Shown: positions 8,471 to 21,117 of the stretch, in pieces
How positions within the stretch are numbered: position 1 is the first letter of the stretch
Layout of the letters: the number at the start of each line of letters is the position of its first letter
DNA from: JAXDAY01 sp034679345
GTDB taxonomy: Bacteria; Eisenbacteria; RBG-16-71-46; CAIMUX01; VGJL01
NCBI GenBank assembly: GCA_034679345.1
Contig: JAXDAY010000019.1
Span: 62,001-126,000, forward strand
Direction of reading: 5' to 3'
Length of the DNA: 64,000 nucleotides
Notes under the pieces: model-generated
What the model saw: only the letters and a program-made list of their open reading frames with translations
Told to the model about the DNA's origin: nothing
Databases searched by the model: none
Program-made: the position numbers and the translations under genes

Positions 8471-9550
8471 TCAGCGGGAGTCGCCGCCGTCTCGCTCGTG
8501 CTCGTGCCGGTGATGAAGGTCGGGCCAGTGCGGATGGCTGTGCGTCACCGGCGAGTGGGAGTGGGCGTGTGAGTGCCCGGCGCGCGCCTCGATCTCTGCG
8601 TGGTCGTGATCGTGGTGATCGTCGTCGTGCCGGTGCCAATGATCGTGGGAGACCGCCGCATGGCCGTGTCGATGGGCATGGTTCTCGGCTGTCAGAACCG
8701 CGATCGAGGGCACGAGCAGGACGACGGCGAGCGACTGCAAGAGCGAGATCGACTCGCCGAGCGCGAGCGCGGAGAGCAGGACCCCGAAGAAGGGCGCCGA
8801 GGAGAAGACGATCTGGCTCCGGGTGGCGCCGAGCCGCTGGGCGGCAGCGATGTAGAGCGTGATGCTGAGCCCGTAAGAGAGCGCCCCGACGACGAGACCG
8901 AAGGCGATCGTCGCGGTCGGGACCGTCCATGGGGAAGCGATTGTCCCGATCGCGAGATTCACCGATCCCGCGATGCTCCCCTTCCAGAACGTCGTCTGCG
9001 CCGGCGAGAGGCGGTCGATCATGGCCGTGAGGTGATTGTCCACGCCCCAGCAGAGGCAGGCCGCAAACAGGAGAAGGCCGGCCCAAACGCCCGCGGTTCC
9101 CTCGGAGACAGAGAGCAGAACGGCGGCCGCGAGGGTTCCCGCGCCCGCAATCGCGCCGCGGGTCGTGAGGGGATCTCGAAAGATGAGGATGCCCAGAAGG
9201 ATCGTGCAGACGAGCTCCAGATTCAGCCAAAGCGCCACTGAAGCGGAAGAGGCCATGCGCAGGGCAAAGAGAAGAAGCACCGGACCTGCGAGACCGCCGC
9301 ATGCGACGGCGCCGAGAAGCTGGAGAAGCGTCCGGCGCGGAAGCCTGGATGCTCTCGCCGGGAGTCGGTTCCGGATCACGAAGGGCAGCACCGCGACCGC
9401 GGCTCCCAGGTAGAGCAGGCCTGCGAGCTGGAAGGGCGTGACGCCCGCCAGCAGCGCCTTGCTTGCCGGCGTCGCGGCGCCGAAGAGCGCGGCGGCAAGC
9501 AGCGCCTGGAGGAGGGGCCCCGTTCCCGGCCCGTTGCGATCCCGACTCAC
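8471..9550 (-). CDS. EamA/DMT-family transporter with histidine-rich C-terminal tail
   Basis: 359 aa from a GTG with GGGAGGGG upstream. About ten transmembrane helices fill residues 12-290, in the two-EamA-repeat layout of drug/metabolite exporters (for example PLLQALLAAALFGAATPASK). The last about 65 residues are a soluble tail extremely rich in His and Asp (HDHWHRHDDDHHDHDH, then HSHAHSHS and HPHWPDLHHRHEHE), about two dozen histidines, typical of metal-binding tails in metal transporters. It follows the degenerate-protease/TPR gene by 33 bases on the same strand. Export or sensing of a divalent metal such as nickel, cobalt or zinc is inferred from the tail; the membrane part alone gives no substrate. 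Confidence 0.85.
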   Translation of the reverse strand: MSRDRNGPGTGPLLQALLAAALFGAATPASKALLAGVTPFQLAGLLYLGAAVAVLPFVIRNRLPARASRLPRRTLLQLLGAVACGGLAGPVLLLFALRMASSASVALWLNLELVCTILLGILIFRDPLTTRGAIAGAGTLAAAVLLSVSEGTAGVWAGLLLFAACLCWGVDNHLTAMIDRLSPAQTTFWKGSIAGSVNLAIGTIASPWTVPTATIAFGLVVGALSYGLSITLYIAAAQRLGATRSQIVFSSAPFFGVLLSALALGESISLLQSLAVVLLVPSIAVLTAENHAHRHGHAAVSHDHWHRHDDDHHDHDHAEIEARAGHSHAHSHSPVTHSHPHWPDLHHRHEHERDGGDSR

Positions 9551-9583
9551 CGCCTGCCCCTCCCGCGAAGTCTCGAGCGCGGA

Positions 9584-10816
9584 TCACTCCTCGCCGTCGA
9601 TTTGTCTCCGAAGCGCACGCGCGAGGTATGGATTCACCCGCGCGAGTCGCGTGTACATCTCCTCGGCTTCCTCGATGCGTCGCGCGGTGACGTAGATGAC
9701 TCCCAGATTGTGAAGGGCCATCCCATGGTTCGGGTCGACGCGTAGCGCCTCCTCGAGCACGGCGATCGCCTCCTGTGTCCGCCCCAGGTTGTACAAGGCG
9801 CCCGACTTGTTGGTCAACGTGAGCGGATTGTCCGGCTTCACCGCGAGCCCGGCGTCGTACCACTCGATGGCGCGCGCGTATTCCCCGAGCTGATTCGCCG
9901 CGGCGCCCGCCATGTGGTAGGCCATCACCCAGTCGGGACGAGTCCCGAAGGCCTTGCGGAATGAGGTTTCGGCATCGGCGAACTTGTGCGTGCGGAACTG
10001 ATTCTTGCCGACCCAGTAGTGCAGGTCGGCCGAAGTGCTGTCGCGTTTCATCGCCAGGTCGAAAAACGGGATCGCCTCCTCGGGGGAGTCGAACGAGCGA
10101 AGAACCGCACGCACGAGGAGTCCATCGAAGGTGTTCGCATCCTGCCAGGAAGGCGGCGGCGGCATCTCGTCCAGCCTTGCCTCGGGACCCTTGGCGAAGA
10201 TGATCGGGATGATCTCCTCGCTCGAGGTGAGGAACGGAAAGCGTCCGGTCGCATCGTCGATGAGCCCCGTGATCCCGATCCACTTGCCCTGAACGTCCAT
10301 CACCGCGAGGCCGCCGTCGTGATCTCCGGAAAGGGGGATTACCCGGAGTTTCCCCAGCTCCATCGGCTCGGTCACCGTCTGTTCCGTAGCCTCCTCGCCC
10401 CCTCCGGGGCCGGGTACGACATAGACGCGGGCGTTGGCCCGCCAGTGAATCGATACGGCGGGATCGGGAGGCGGGGGAAGCTCCACGCCCGCGTCCAGGA
10501 CGACGATGTCGAGGGTCGGGTCGAAGGAGACGGCCCGCTCGATGGTCGCGGTGCGCCCGTCGCGGAAGCTCGCCGTCGCGCGCGCCGCTCCGGCGAGCGC
10601 GCTCAGCCTTGCCACCAGCCGCGGTGGATCTCCGAGCACGACTCCGTAGGTCGCCGGCATCTCTCCCGCCGGTCCGACGGGAAGGATGCGCGCGACGGCC
10701 GCCTTGCCCACCGACAACTCGGGGACGGGATTCGCCGCCGAGGAATCCTGCGCGGCCGCGTCGATCGCCCGGAGGGCGAAGAGCGCGATCAGGAAGGTCG
10801 CCAAGCGGATCATCAT
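9584..10816 (-). CDS. Exported protein with degenerate trypsin-like (S1C) domain and TPR repeats
   Basis: 410 aa. Signal peptide at residues 1-22 (ending AIDAAAQ). Residues about 35-215 follow the strand pattern of DegP-like serine proteases (VARLSALAGAARATASFRDG, FDPTLDIVVLDAG), but the block matching GNSGGPLV reads GDHDGGLAVMD, so the nucleophilic serine is absent and proteolysis is not expected. Residues about 230-405 hold four to five TPRs (DLHYWVGKNQFRTHKFADAE, ALYNLGRTQEAIAVLEEALR). GAGGAG lies directly upstream of two consecutive ATGs. It is probably a periplasmic scaffold. The protease relationship rests on pattern only and is the least certain part. Confidence 0.7.
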   Translation of the reverse strand: MMIRLATFLIALFALRAIDAAAQDSSAANPVPELSVGKAAVARILPVGPAGEMPATYGVVLGDPPRLVARLSALAGAARATASFRDGRTATIERAVSFDPTLDIVVLDAGVELPPPPDPAVSIHWRANARVYVVPGPGGGEEATEQTVTEPMELGKLRVIPLSGDHDGGLAVMDVQGKWIGITGLIDDATGRFPFLTSSEEIIPIIFAKGPEARLDEMPPPPSWQDANTFDGLLVRAVLRSFDSPEEAIPFFDLAMKRDSTSADLHYWVGKNQFRTHKFADAETSFRKAFGTRPDWVMAYHMAGAAANQLGEYARAIEWYDAGLAVKPDNPLTLTNKSGALYNLGRTQEAIAVLEEALRVDPNHGMALHNLGVIYVTARRIEEAEEMYTRLARVNPYLARALRRQIDGEE

Positions 10817-11006
10817 TCCTCCTCATGGGGATCCCTTGCTCCCCCAACGCCGGCACGACTGACGATCCACGTTCCTCGGGGCCTTTTCAACCCTCTGAAG
10901 CGCCGGAGCGAAGGCGGTCTGCTTCCCAGACCCGGGGGGCCGTGATAGGATCGCCCGGAACCGGCGACAGATGGGCCGCCATATCCTCCAAGGAGGAAGG
11001 AACCGA

Positions 11007-12014
11007 ATGAGCGTTCGCGTTGGGATCATGGGGTTTGGGCGGATCGGGCGCAACGCCTTCCGCATCATTCAGCAGCATCATCCGGAGATCGATGTCATGG
11101 CGATCGTGGACATCGCGGCACCCAATCAACTGGAGTATCTCCTCCGCTTCGACACGGTGCACGGACCCTTCACCGAGCCGTTCTCGGTCAAGGGAGACGC
11201 GATGTACGTCCGGGCACGGCAGATTCGAATGATTCAGAAGAAGGAGCCGGGCGAAGTCGACTGGCGGGAGCTTGGCGTCGACATCGTCATCGAGGCGACG
11301 GGGAAGTACCGTGTGCGTAGCATGCTGGAGCGCCACCTCGAGGCCGGGGCTCGAAAGGTCATCCTGACCGTCCCTCCGCGGGACGAGATCGACGCGGTCA
11401 TCGTCACCGGCGTGAACGATCACATCCTGACCTCGCAGCACAAGATCATCTCCGCCGGATCGTGCACATCGAACTGCCTTGCTCCCATCGCCCGCGTCCT
11501 GAACGATGCGTTCGGAATCGACAAGGGATTCATGACGACCGTCCATGCATATACGAACGACCAGCGGCTCGCGGACGTTCCACACGAGGACCTTCGCCGA
11601 AGCCGCGCCGCGGCGGAGAACATCATCCCCACGGTGACCTGGTCGCCCCAGGCGGTGGAGCGGATCCTGCCGGAGCTGGCCGGCAAGCTGGACGGCATCG
11701 CCGTCAACGTCCCGGTGCCGGACGGCTCGACGATCGATCTGGTGACCTTGATGCGCCGGCCGGTGACGGTCGAGGAGGTCAATGAGGTCGTCAAGAGCGC
11801 TGCTCAGTCGACCTACAAGAAGGTGATCGAGTACGCGACGGAGCCCATCGTCTCTTCCGATGTGATCGGAAACTCCCACTCCGCGATCTTCGACTCGTTG
11901 TCGACCGCTGTCCTGGGGGGGAACCTCCTCAAGACGATCTCGTGGTACGACAACGGATGGGGATACGCCACGCGCGTGGTCGAGCTCGTCGAGAAGCTCG
12001 CCAGCCTGAATTGA
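11007..12014 (+). CDS. GAPDH-family paralogue with altered phosphate-binding residues
   Basis: 335 aa. Type I glyceraldehyde-3-phosphate dehydrogenase fold: GFGRIGRNAFR for the cofactor, catalytic Cys153 in SAGSCTSNCLAP and His180 in TVHAYTNDQ. Residues that bind the two phosphates differ from the neighbouring normal copy. The TTTGAARA block reads TVTWSPQA (Trp212 in place of Gly), and the Arg of AMRVP is Asn234 (AVNVP). The adjacent WYDNEWGY reads WYDNGWGY. It probably acts on another aldehyde, or has another role; erythrose-4-phosphate dehydrogenase is one option, though that enzyme keeps the arginine. The start has AGGAGGAAGG upstream. It lies eleven bases before the second copy. Confidence 0.88.
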   Translation: MSVRVGIMGFGRIGRNAFRIIQQHHPEIDVMAIVDIAAPNQLEYLLRFDTVHGPFTEPFSVKGDAMYVRARQIRMIQKKEPGEVDWRELGVDIVIEATGKYRVRSMLERHLEAGARKVILTVPPRDEIDAVIVTGVNDHILTSQHKIISAGSCTSNCLAPIARVLNDAFGIDKGFMTTVHAYTNDQRLADVPHEDLRRSRAAAENIIPTVTWSPQAVERILPELAGKLDGIAVNVPVPDGSTIDLVTLMRRPVTVEEVNEVVKSAAQSTYKKVIEYATEPIVSSDVIGNSHSAIFDSLSTAVLGGNLLKTISWYDNGWGYATRVVELVEKLASLN

Positions 12015-12025
12015 GGGAGGGGACG

Positions 12026-13033
12026 ATGAAGACGAAGATTGCGATCAACGGGTTCGGCCGGATTGGGCGTTCGATCTACAGGTTGCTGGTCGACGCGAAC
12101 GATCTCGAGATCGTCGCGATCAACGACATCGCCCCGAATCGCTCACTGGCCTATTTGCTCAAGTACGACACGGTGATGGGACGCTTCAAGGGCGAGGTGA
12201 GAGTCGACGGGGACACCCTCTACGCCGGCGGGCACACGGTGAAGATGCTCGAGATCCGCGAGCTGGAGAATCTCCCCTGGAAGAAGCACGGCGTGCAGTT
12301 CGTCATCGAGGCGACCGGCAAGTTCCGCGATTCCCAGTCGCTTGCCAAGCACATCGCCTCGGGGGCCGAGGCGGTGATTCTCACCGTGCCCGCCAAGGAC
12401 GAGATCGACGCCACCATCGTCATGGGCGTCAATGACGGGGATCTCAAGAAGGAGCACCGGATCGTCTCGAACGCCTCCTGCACGACGAACTGCCTTGCGC
12501 CGATCGCCAAGGTGCTGCACGAGACCTTCGGCATCGAGAAGGGCTTCATGACCACGGTGCACGCATACACGAACGACCAGCGCCTGGCCGACGTGCCGCA
12601 CTCCGACATGCGGCGCAGCCGCGCCGCAGCGGAGAACATCATCCCCACGACGACCGGGGCCGCGCGGGCCGTGGGAAAGGTGCTGCCCGATCTCAAGGGG
12701 AAGCTCGATGGGATTGCGATGCGTGTGCCGGTTCCGGACGGCTCCACGGTCGATCTGGTGACCCTCATGAAGCGTTCGGTGACCGTCGAGGAGGTCAACG
12801 CGGCGATCCGCAAGGCGGCCGAGGGCCCGATGAAGTCGATCATCGAGTGCACCGACGAGCCGATCGTCTCCTCGGATGTGATCGGCAACACCCACTCGGC
12901 GATCTTCGACGCTCCGCTGACGCGTGTGGTCGGCGGAAGCTATCTGAAGACGCTCTCATGGTATGACAACGAGTGGGGCTACAGCTGCCGGGTTGTCGAT
13001 CTCTTGCGCCGGATGGCGGCGCTTCGCAAGTGA
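12026..13033 (+). CDS. gap: Glyceraldehyde-3-phosphate dehydrogenase, type I
   Basis: 335 aa. NAD-dependent oxidation and phosphorylation of glyceraldehyde 3-phosphate in glycolysis. All landmarks are normal: INGFGRIGRS, AINDIAPN with the NAD-preferring Asp, catalytic Cys152 in SNASCTTNCLAP, HAYTNDQRLADVPH, the phosphate loop TTTGAARAV, Arg233 in AMRVPVPDGS, and WYDNEWGYSCRV. The start follows GAGGGAGGGG, eleven bases after the stop of the divergent paralogue, so the pair is almost surely co-transcribed. Other glycolytic genes (pgk, tpiA) are not next to it. Confidence 0.97.
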   Translation: MKTKIAINGFGRIGRSIYRLLVDANDLEIVAINDIAPNRSLAYLLKYDTVMGRFKGEVRVDGDTLYAGGHTVKMLEIRELENLPWKKHGVQFVIEATGKFRDSQSLAKHIASGAEAVILTVPAKDEIDATIVMGVNDGDLKKEHRIVSNASCTTNCLAPIAKVLHETFGIEKGFMTTVHAYTNDQRLADVPHSDMRRSRAAAENIIPTTTGAARAVGKVLPDLKGKLDGIAMRVPVPDGSTVDLVTLMKRSVTVEEVNAAIRKAAEGPMKSIIECTDEPIVSSDVIGNTHSAIFDAPLTRVVGGSYLKTLSWYDNEWGYSCRVVDLLRRMAALRK

Positions 13034-13093
13034 CATAGCCCCGCGCGGGCGCTCCGGCGGGCGGAACCATACGGGAAAGGAGTCGACAGGACG

Positions 13094-13527
13094 ATGGGCG
13101 ATCTAAAGAGCACGGCGACGGCGGTCTGGAATGGAGACTTGAGGAGCGGGCGCGGGACGATGTCCGCGACGAGCGGCGTCCTGAAGGACGCGCCTTTCAC
13201 CTTCGCCACCCGATTCGAGGGGGCCGCCGGGACGAATCCAGAGGAGATGATCGCGGCTGCGCTGGCCGGCTGCTTCAGCATGGCGTTCTCAGCGAGCCTG
13301 GCGAAGGGCGGGCACATCCCCGAATCGATCCAGACCCGGGCGACCTGCCACCTCTCGCCGTTGCCGGAAGGCGGCTTCAAGATCACCAAGATGGTGATCC
13401 AGACGCAGGGGAAAGTGCCGGGGTTGGACGCGGGGACCTTCAAGAAGATGGCCGCGGAGCAGGAGTGCCCGGTCTCCAACCTCCTCAAGGCCGGGCTGAC
13501 GATCGAGCGGCTGGAGGCGACGCTGCT

Positions 13528-13531
<4 letters not shown>
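13094..13531 (+). CDS. osmC: OsmC/Ohr-family peroxidase
   Basis: 145 aa. A thiol-dependent peroxidase that reduces organic hydroperoxides. Seen: NPEEMIAAALAGCFSMAF with peroxidatic Cys60 and the second conserved Cys125 in QECPVSNLLKA; both catalytic cysteines are therefore present. It closely follows the OsmC subgroup (residues TNPEE, LEATL at the end). AAAGGAG precedes the ATG. It lies downstream of the gap pair on the same strand (60-base gap). Its TAG stop at 13529-13531 overlaps the stop of the convergent histidine kinase gene within a CTAG palindrome. Confidence 0.93.
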
Positions 13532-17712
<4,181 letters not shown>

Positions 17713-17924
17713 CCATCAGTCCTTGTTGAAACCCCGGATCGGTCTCATCGGATGCGCCATTCGCCGGCTCGATCCCCACCGGCGCGAACTGGGCGGGGCG
17801 GACGCCGGGATGCCTCGCGCGCCGGGACCGGAATCCGCGGCGCGGCCTGTCCTCATTAGTCTCGGCGGCCCCCTCGGGCGCCTTGAGATAGGGGCAGCTC
17901 GTTCGGGGATCGAATGGATGGACC

Positions 17925-18656
17925 ATGCGGGGCTTCCGGTTGGGTAAGATTCCGCTACCCTCGGAAAGGATGGAACACTTGAGACCGAACCTCCCTGAAG
18001 GGCGGGGCGTCCGGACGGATTCGGCCGGATCCCATTGGACCCGGATCGCCATCGCCCTGGTCGCGGTGACGATGGCCTACAACCTCCTCGAGGCGGTCGT
18101 CGCGATCTGGGCCGGCGCCGCGGCCGATTCGATCGCCTTGCTGGGATTCGGGCTCGACAGCGTGATCGAGTGCGCGGCGGCCGGAGTGGTTCTGTGGCGT
18201 CTCGGGGTGGAGACGAGGGGGGCGGACCCGGAGCAGGTGGAGCAAGCCGAGCGCCGGGTGCATCGGTTCGTCGGCTTGACCTTCTTCGCTCTTGCCGCTT
18301 ACGTCGTCGTGGAGGCGAGTCTGGGCCTCTACCGCCGGGAGCCGCCGGAGGAGAGCCTCGTTGGCATCATCCTGGCCGCGGCGTCATTAATCATCATGCC
18401 GATCGTCGCCTACTGGAAGCTGCGCGCGGCGAAACGCATCGGAAGCGGCGCCCTGCGGGCCGAGGCGAAGGAGACCCTCGCTTGCGCCTATCTCTCTTTC
18501 GCGCTCCTGTTGGGGCTCACGGCCCATGCAGTCGCCGGCCTCTGGTGGGCCGATCCGATCGCCGCGCTCTGCATGGTGCCATGGCTCATCCGGGAGGGAC
18601 TCGAAGGGATCCGAGGCGAAGGTTGTTGCGCCTCTTCCTGCGCCGGGGAGACGTGA
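17925..18656 (+). CDS. CDF-like cation transporter lacking the cytoplasmic domain
   Basis: 243 aa (or 228 aa if the ATG at 17970 is used; neither start has an ideal ribosome binding site). Six transmembrane helices occupy residues about 38-230, arranged as in cation diffusion facilitators. The TM2 site reads FGLDSVIE, aligning with the DxxxD/HxxxD metal site with the second Asp replaced by Glu. The TM5 site, normally HxxxD, reads RAEAKETLAC, with Glu and Cys at the two ligand positions. The usual C-terminal metal-sensing domain is missing; the protein ends GCCASSCAGET, rich in Cys. The family is NCBI's broad short cation-transporter group; the ion is unknown. Confidence 0.78.
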   Translation: MRGFRLGKIPLPSERMEHLRPNLPEGRGVRTDSAGSHWTRIAIALVAVTMAYNLLEAVVAIWAGAAADSIALLGFGLDSVIECAAAGVVLWRLGVETRGADPEQVEQAERRVHRFVGLTFFALAAYVVVEASLGLYRREPPEESLVGIILAAASLIIMPIVAYWKLRAAKRIGSGALRAEAKETLACAYLSFALLLGLTAHAVAGLWWADPIAALCMVPWLIREGLEGIRGEGCCASSCAGET

Positions 18657-18690
18657 TCGACGGATCGCGCTCCACGACCTTTCGAAGCCG

Positions 18691-21117
18691 TCAGGATCGA
18701 TCGTCCGCTTCCAGCACGGTCAGCACGGTCGCATCCGAGCCGCTTCCTCCCTGCAGGATCTCCACCACGATCTCATGCCGTCCCGCGGCGGGCGACCAGT
18801 AGAGCCGGTGCGCGGCGCGAGTCCGGCCGATCTCTCTTCCGTCGATCTTCCAGCGGAGGAGGGATCCTGCAGGCGCGCTCGCCTCGAGCGCGAGCTGCTG
18901 CTGGAGGGGGGGGATCGTCGGATCGATCGCGAGGACGGTCCCCGCGGCCGGCCGGAGGATCGCGACCTTCGTGACGCGCGCGCGGGGCGCGAGAGATCGA
19001 TCGCCGTCGAGGATGCGGCAGCCGGGGCGGCCGCAACGGCAGAGAGTCGCCTCCTGGGGGACCGGCGCGATTCCCTCATCCGACTGCCAGAACGCGAATC
19101 GCTCGGATAGCTCGACGAAGACTCGGCGTCGCACCAGCTCCGAGGGCGTGCACGCGCGTGCCAGCAAGCCGTTCGTCACATCGATGCGGTAGGCCCGGTG
19201 GGCGTCGCAGGGTTCGAGCGGCGGATCGCCCACACGAAACGGCTCGAAGTCGGCATTCGCGCAGTCGGGCCCCGCGGCGCCTCCGCTCACGGGACAGACC
19301 GGGCGGCGCTCAACCCCATCGGGAACGGGGAAGGGAGCCGCGGGATCCGCGCCCTCGGCAGCTTCGAGGATCTCGCGCGCCACGAAGGCGGGCCCTTGCG
19401 CCCCGGTCACCTCATCCGTGGGAGTTCCGTCGGGATTCCCCATCCAGACGGCGACGGTGTGGCGCGTCGTGTAGAAGATCGCCCACGCATCCCGCCAATC
19501 GGAGGAGGTCCCCGTCTTGGCCGCCACCGGCCCGGCCATCTCGAGAGGACCATCGCGGTAGAAGGCGTCGCCCCGCGCTGAGGGATCCGAGAGGATCTCG
19601 TTCACCCATGAGCAGCTGATCGCATCGAGGGCCTCCCGTCGCGCTTGGGGCGGACCGGGCCGGACGCGTCCGTCCGGATCCTCGATCTCCTCGATCGCCT
19701 TCGGCGCGATCCACAAGCCGCCGCGGGCGAGCGTGGCGTAGGCGGCGGCGAGGTCGAGCAGCGAGACCTCTCCCGCCCCGAGCGTGAGCCCCAGCCCCAG
19801 TCGCGACGGATCATCGATCTCGAGGCCGAGCGACTGGAACCCGGCGGCGACCGCCGCGGGGTCGGCGCGCCGGAGGACCTCCACGGCGGGGACGTTCCAG
19901 GAGTTGGCGAGCGCGAGCCGGGCAGGGACGGGCCCCGCGAACTTCCCCGAGTAGTTGCGTGGCGCGAAACTCCCGCCGGGCCCCTCGTAGCTCACGGGGA
20001 CATCGGCCAGGATGGTGGACGGTCGGAGCGACTCCGCGAAGGCGACGGCGTAGGTGAACGGCTTGACGGCGCTGCCGGGCTGGCGCGGCGCGAGCGCGGC
20101 GTTGAACTGCCCCGCCTCCGGCGAGCGCCAGTCGGGGGAGCCGACCATCGCGAGGAGCTCCGCGTTTCGCGAGTCGAGGACGACGACGGCGCCTCCAGCG
20201 ATTCTTCGATGCCGCAACGCGCGAACGCGCCGGCTGAGCGCCTGCTCCGCGATCGCCTGAATCGCCGGCTGGAGCGTCGTTCGAATCCGGGCGATCCCCC
20301 CGGGCGATTCCCGCGCGGTTTCTTCAATCCAGGCGGCGAAGTGCGGGGCGCGGTGGACGCGGCTCCGCGCCTCGATCTCCAGATTCGCGGCCCGCGCGCG
20401 GCGCGAATCCTCCGCGGAGATCCAGCCGAGCCGCTCCATCCGCGCGAGCACACGGTTGCGCGCCTCTCTCGCTCGCGCTGGGTGTCTCGCCGGATCCAGG
20501 CGGCTCGGCGCCGAGGGCAGCGCCGCCAGGAGCGCGGCCTCCGCGGGAGAGAGGACGGCTGGGGGCTTGCCGAGCCAGTATCGAGAGGCCGCGGCGACTC
20601 CCGTGATCCCTCGTCCGTACGGCGCGCGATTGAGGTAGCTCTCGAGGATGCGCGACTTCGACCAGTGCGCGTCCAGCACGAGGCTCCACGCGATCTCCCT
20701 CAGGCGATCGAGCAGGCCGCCGGGAGCGCCGCGGGCGAGGCGCACCGTCTGCATCGTGATCGTCGAGGCGCCGCGAATCGAGCCGCCGTCGCGAAGGGAA
20801 CGCAAGACCGCTCGGGCGAGCGCAATCGGATCGACCCCGGGGTGCCTCTCGAAGCGTCGATCCTCGGCCGCGAGCGTCGCCCGGATGAGCAGCGAGTCGC
20901 ATTCGACGATCGAGGCGCTCTCCCGATGGACCCCGGGCGCGGCGGGGATCTCGGCGAGCCGATCGCCCTGCCGATCGAGGATCACGATTGACGCAGTCGG
21001 CTCATCGTTGATCCAAGAGGGCGTCGCGACCCAGCGCGGAAGGAGCAGGACGAGCAAGAGCGCGAGGCCGACCGACACCCCTGCGGCGATCCCCGCGATG
21101 CGAGCGAGTCGAATCAT
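18691..21117 (-). CDS. pbpC: Penicillin-binding protein 1C (bifunctional glycosyltransferase/transpeptidase)
   Basis: 808 aa. N-terminal membrane anchor (residues about 5-28), GT51 peptidoglycan glycosyltransferase with catalytic Glu85 (AAEDRRFERHPG) and STITMQ, then a transpeptidase with Ser349 and Lys352 (PGSAVKPF), Ser406-x-Asn408 and Lys534-Thr-Gly (AAKTGTS), and the C-terminal BiPBP domain typical of PBP1C. It acts on the outer face of the inner membrane. Its ATG overlaps the stop of the alpha-2-macroglobulin gene (ATGA), the same pairing as E. coli yfhM-pbpC, in which the macroglobulin is thought to protect the periplasm when the wall is breached. All catalytic residues are present. Confidence 0.95.
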   Translation of the reverse strand: MIRLARIAGIAAGVSVGLALLLVLLLPRWVATPSWINDEPTASIVILDRQGDRLAEIPAAPGVHRESASIVECDSLLIRATLAAEDRRFERHPGVDPIALARAVLRSLRDGGSIRGASTITMQTVRLARGAPGGLLDRLREIAWSLVLDAHWSKSRILESYLNRAPYGRGITGVAAASRYWLGKPPAVLSPAEAALLAALPSAPSRLDPARHPARAREARNRVLARMERLGWISAEDSRRARAANLEIEARSRVHRAPHFAAWIEETARESPGGIARIRTTLQPAIQAIAEQALSRRVRALRHRRIAGGAVVVLDSRNAELLAMVGSPDWRSPEAGQFNAALAPRQPGSAVKPFTYAVAFAESLRPSTILADVPVSYEGPGGSFAPRNYSGKFAGPVPARLALANSWNVPAVEVLRRADPAAVAAGFQSLGLEIDDPSRLGLGLTLGAGEVSLLDLAAAYATLARGGLWIAPKAIEEIEDPDGRVRPGPPQARREALDAISCSWVNEILSDPSARGDAFYRDGPLEMAGPVAAKTGTSSDWRDAWAIFYTTRHTVAVWMGNPDGTPTDEVTGAQGPAFVAREILEAAEGADPAAPFPVPDGVERRPVCPVSGGAAGPDCANADFEPFRVGDPPLEPCDAHRAYRIDVTNGLLARACTPSELVRRRVFVELSERFAFWQSDEGIAPVPQEATLCRCGRPGCRILDGDRSLAPRARVTKVAILRPAAGTVLAIDPTIPPLQQQLALEASAPAGSLLRWKIDGREIGRTRAAHRLYWSPAAGRHEIVVEILQGGSGSDATVLTVLEADDRS

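Noticed and set aside
8573..8690. Short repeated units in the His-tail coding region as a DNA repeat or CRISPR-like array
   Set aside because: The periodicity comes from His/Asp codons in frame; there are no spacers or conserved repeats.
8373..10856. An 827-codon open frame on the minus strand across moaC, the DMT gene and the TPR gene
   Set aside because: It is out of frame with three well-supported genes, Arg/Pro-rich, and has no recognisable motif; typical of shadow frames in GC-rich DNA.
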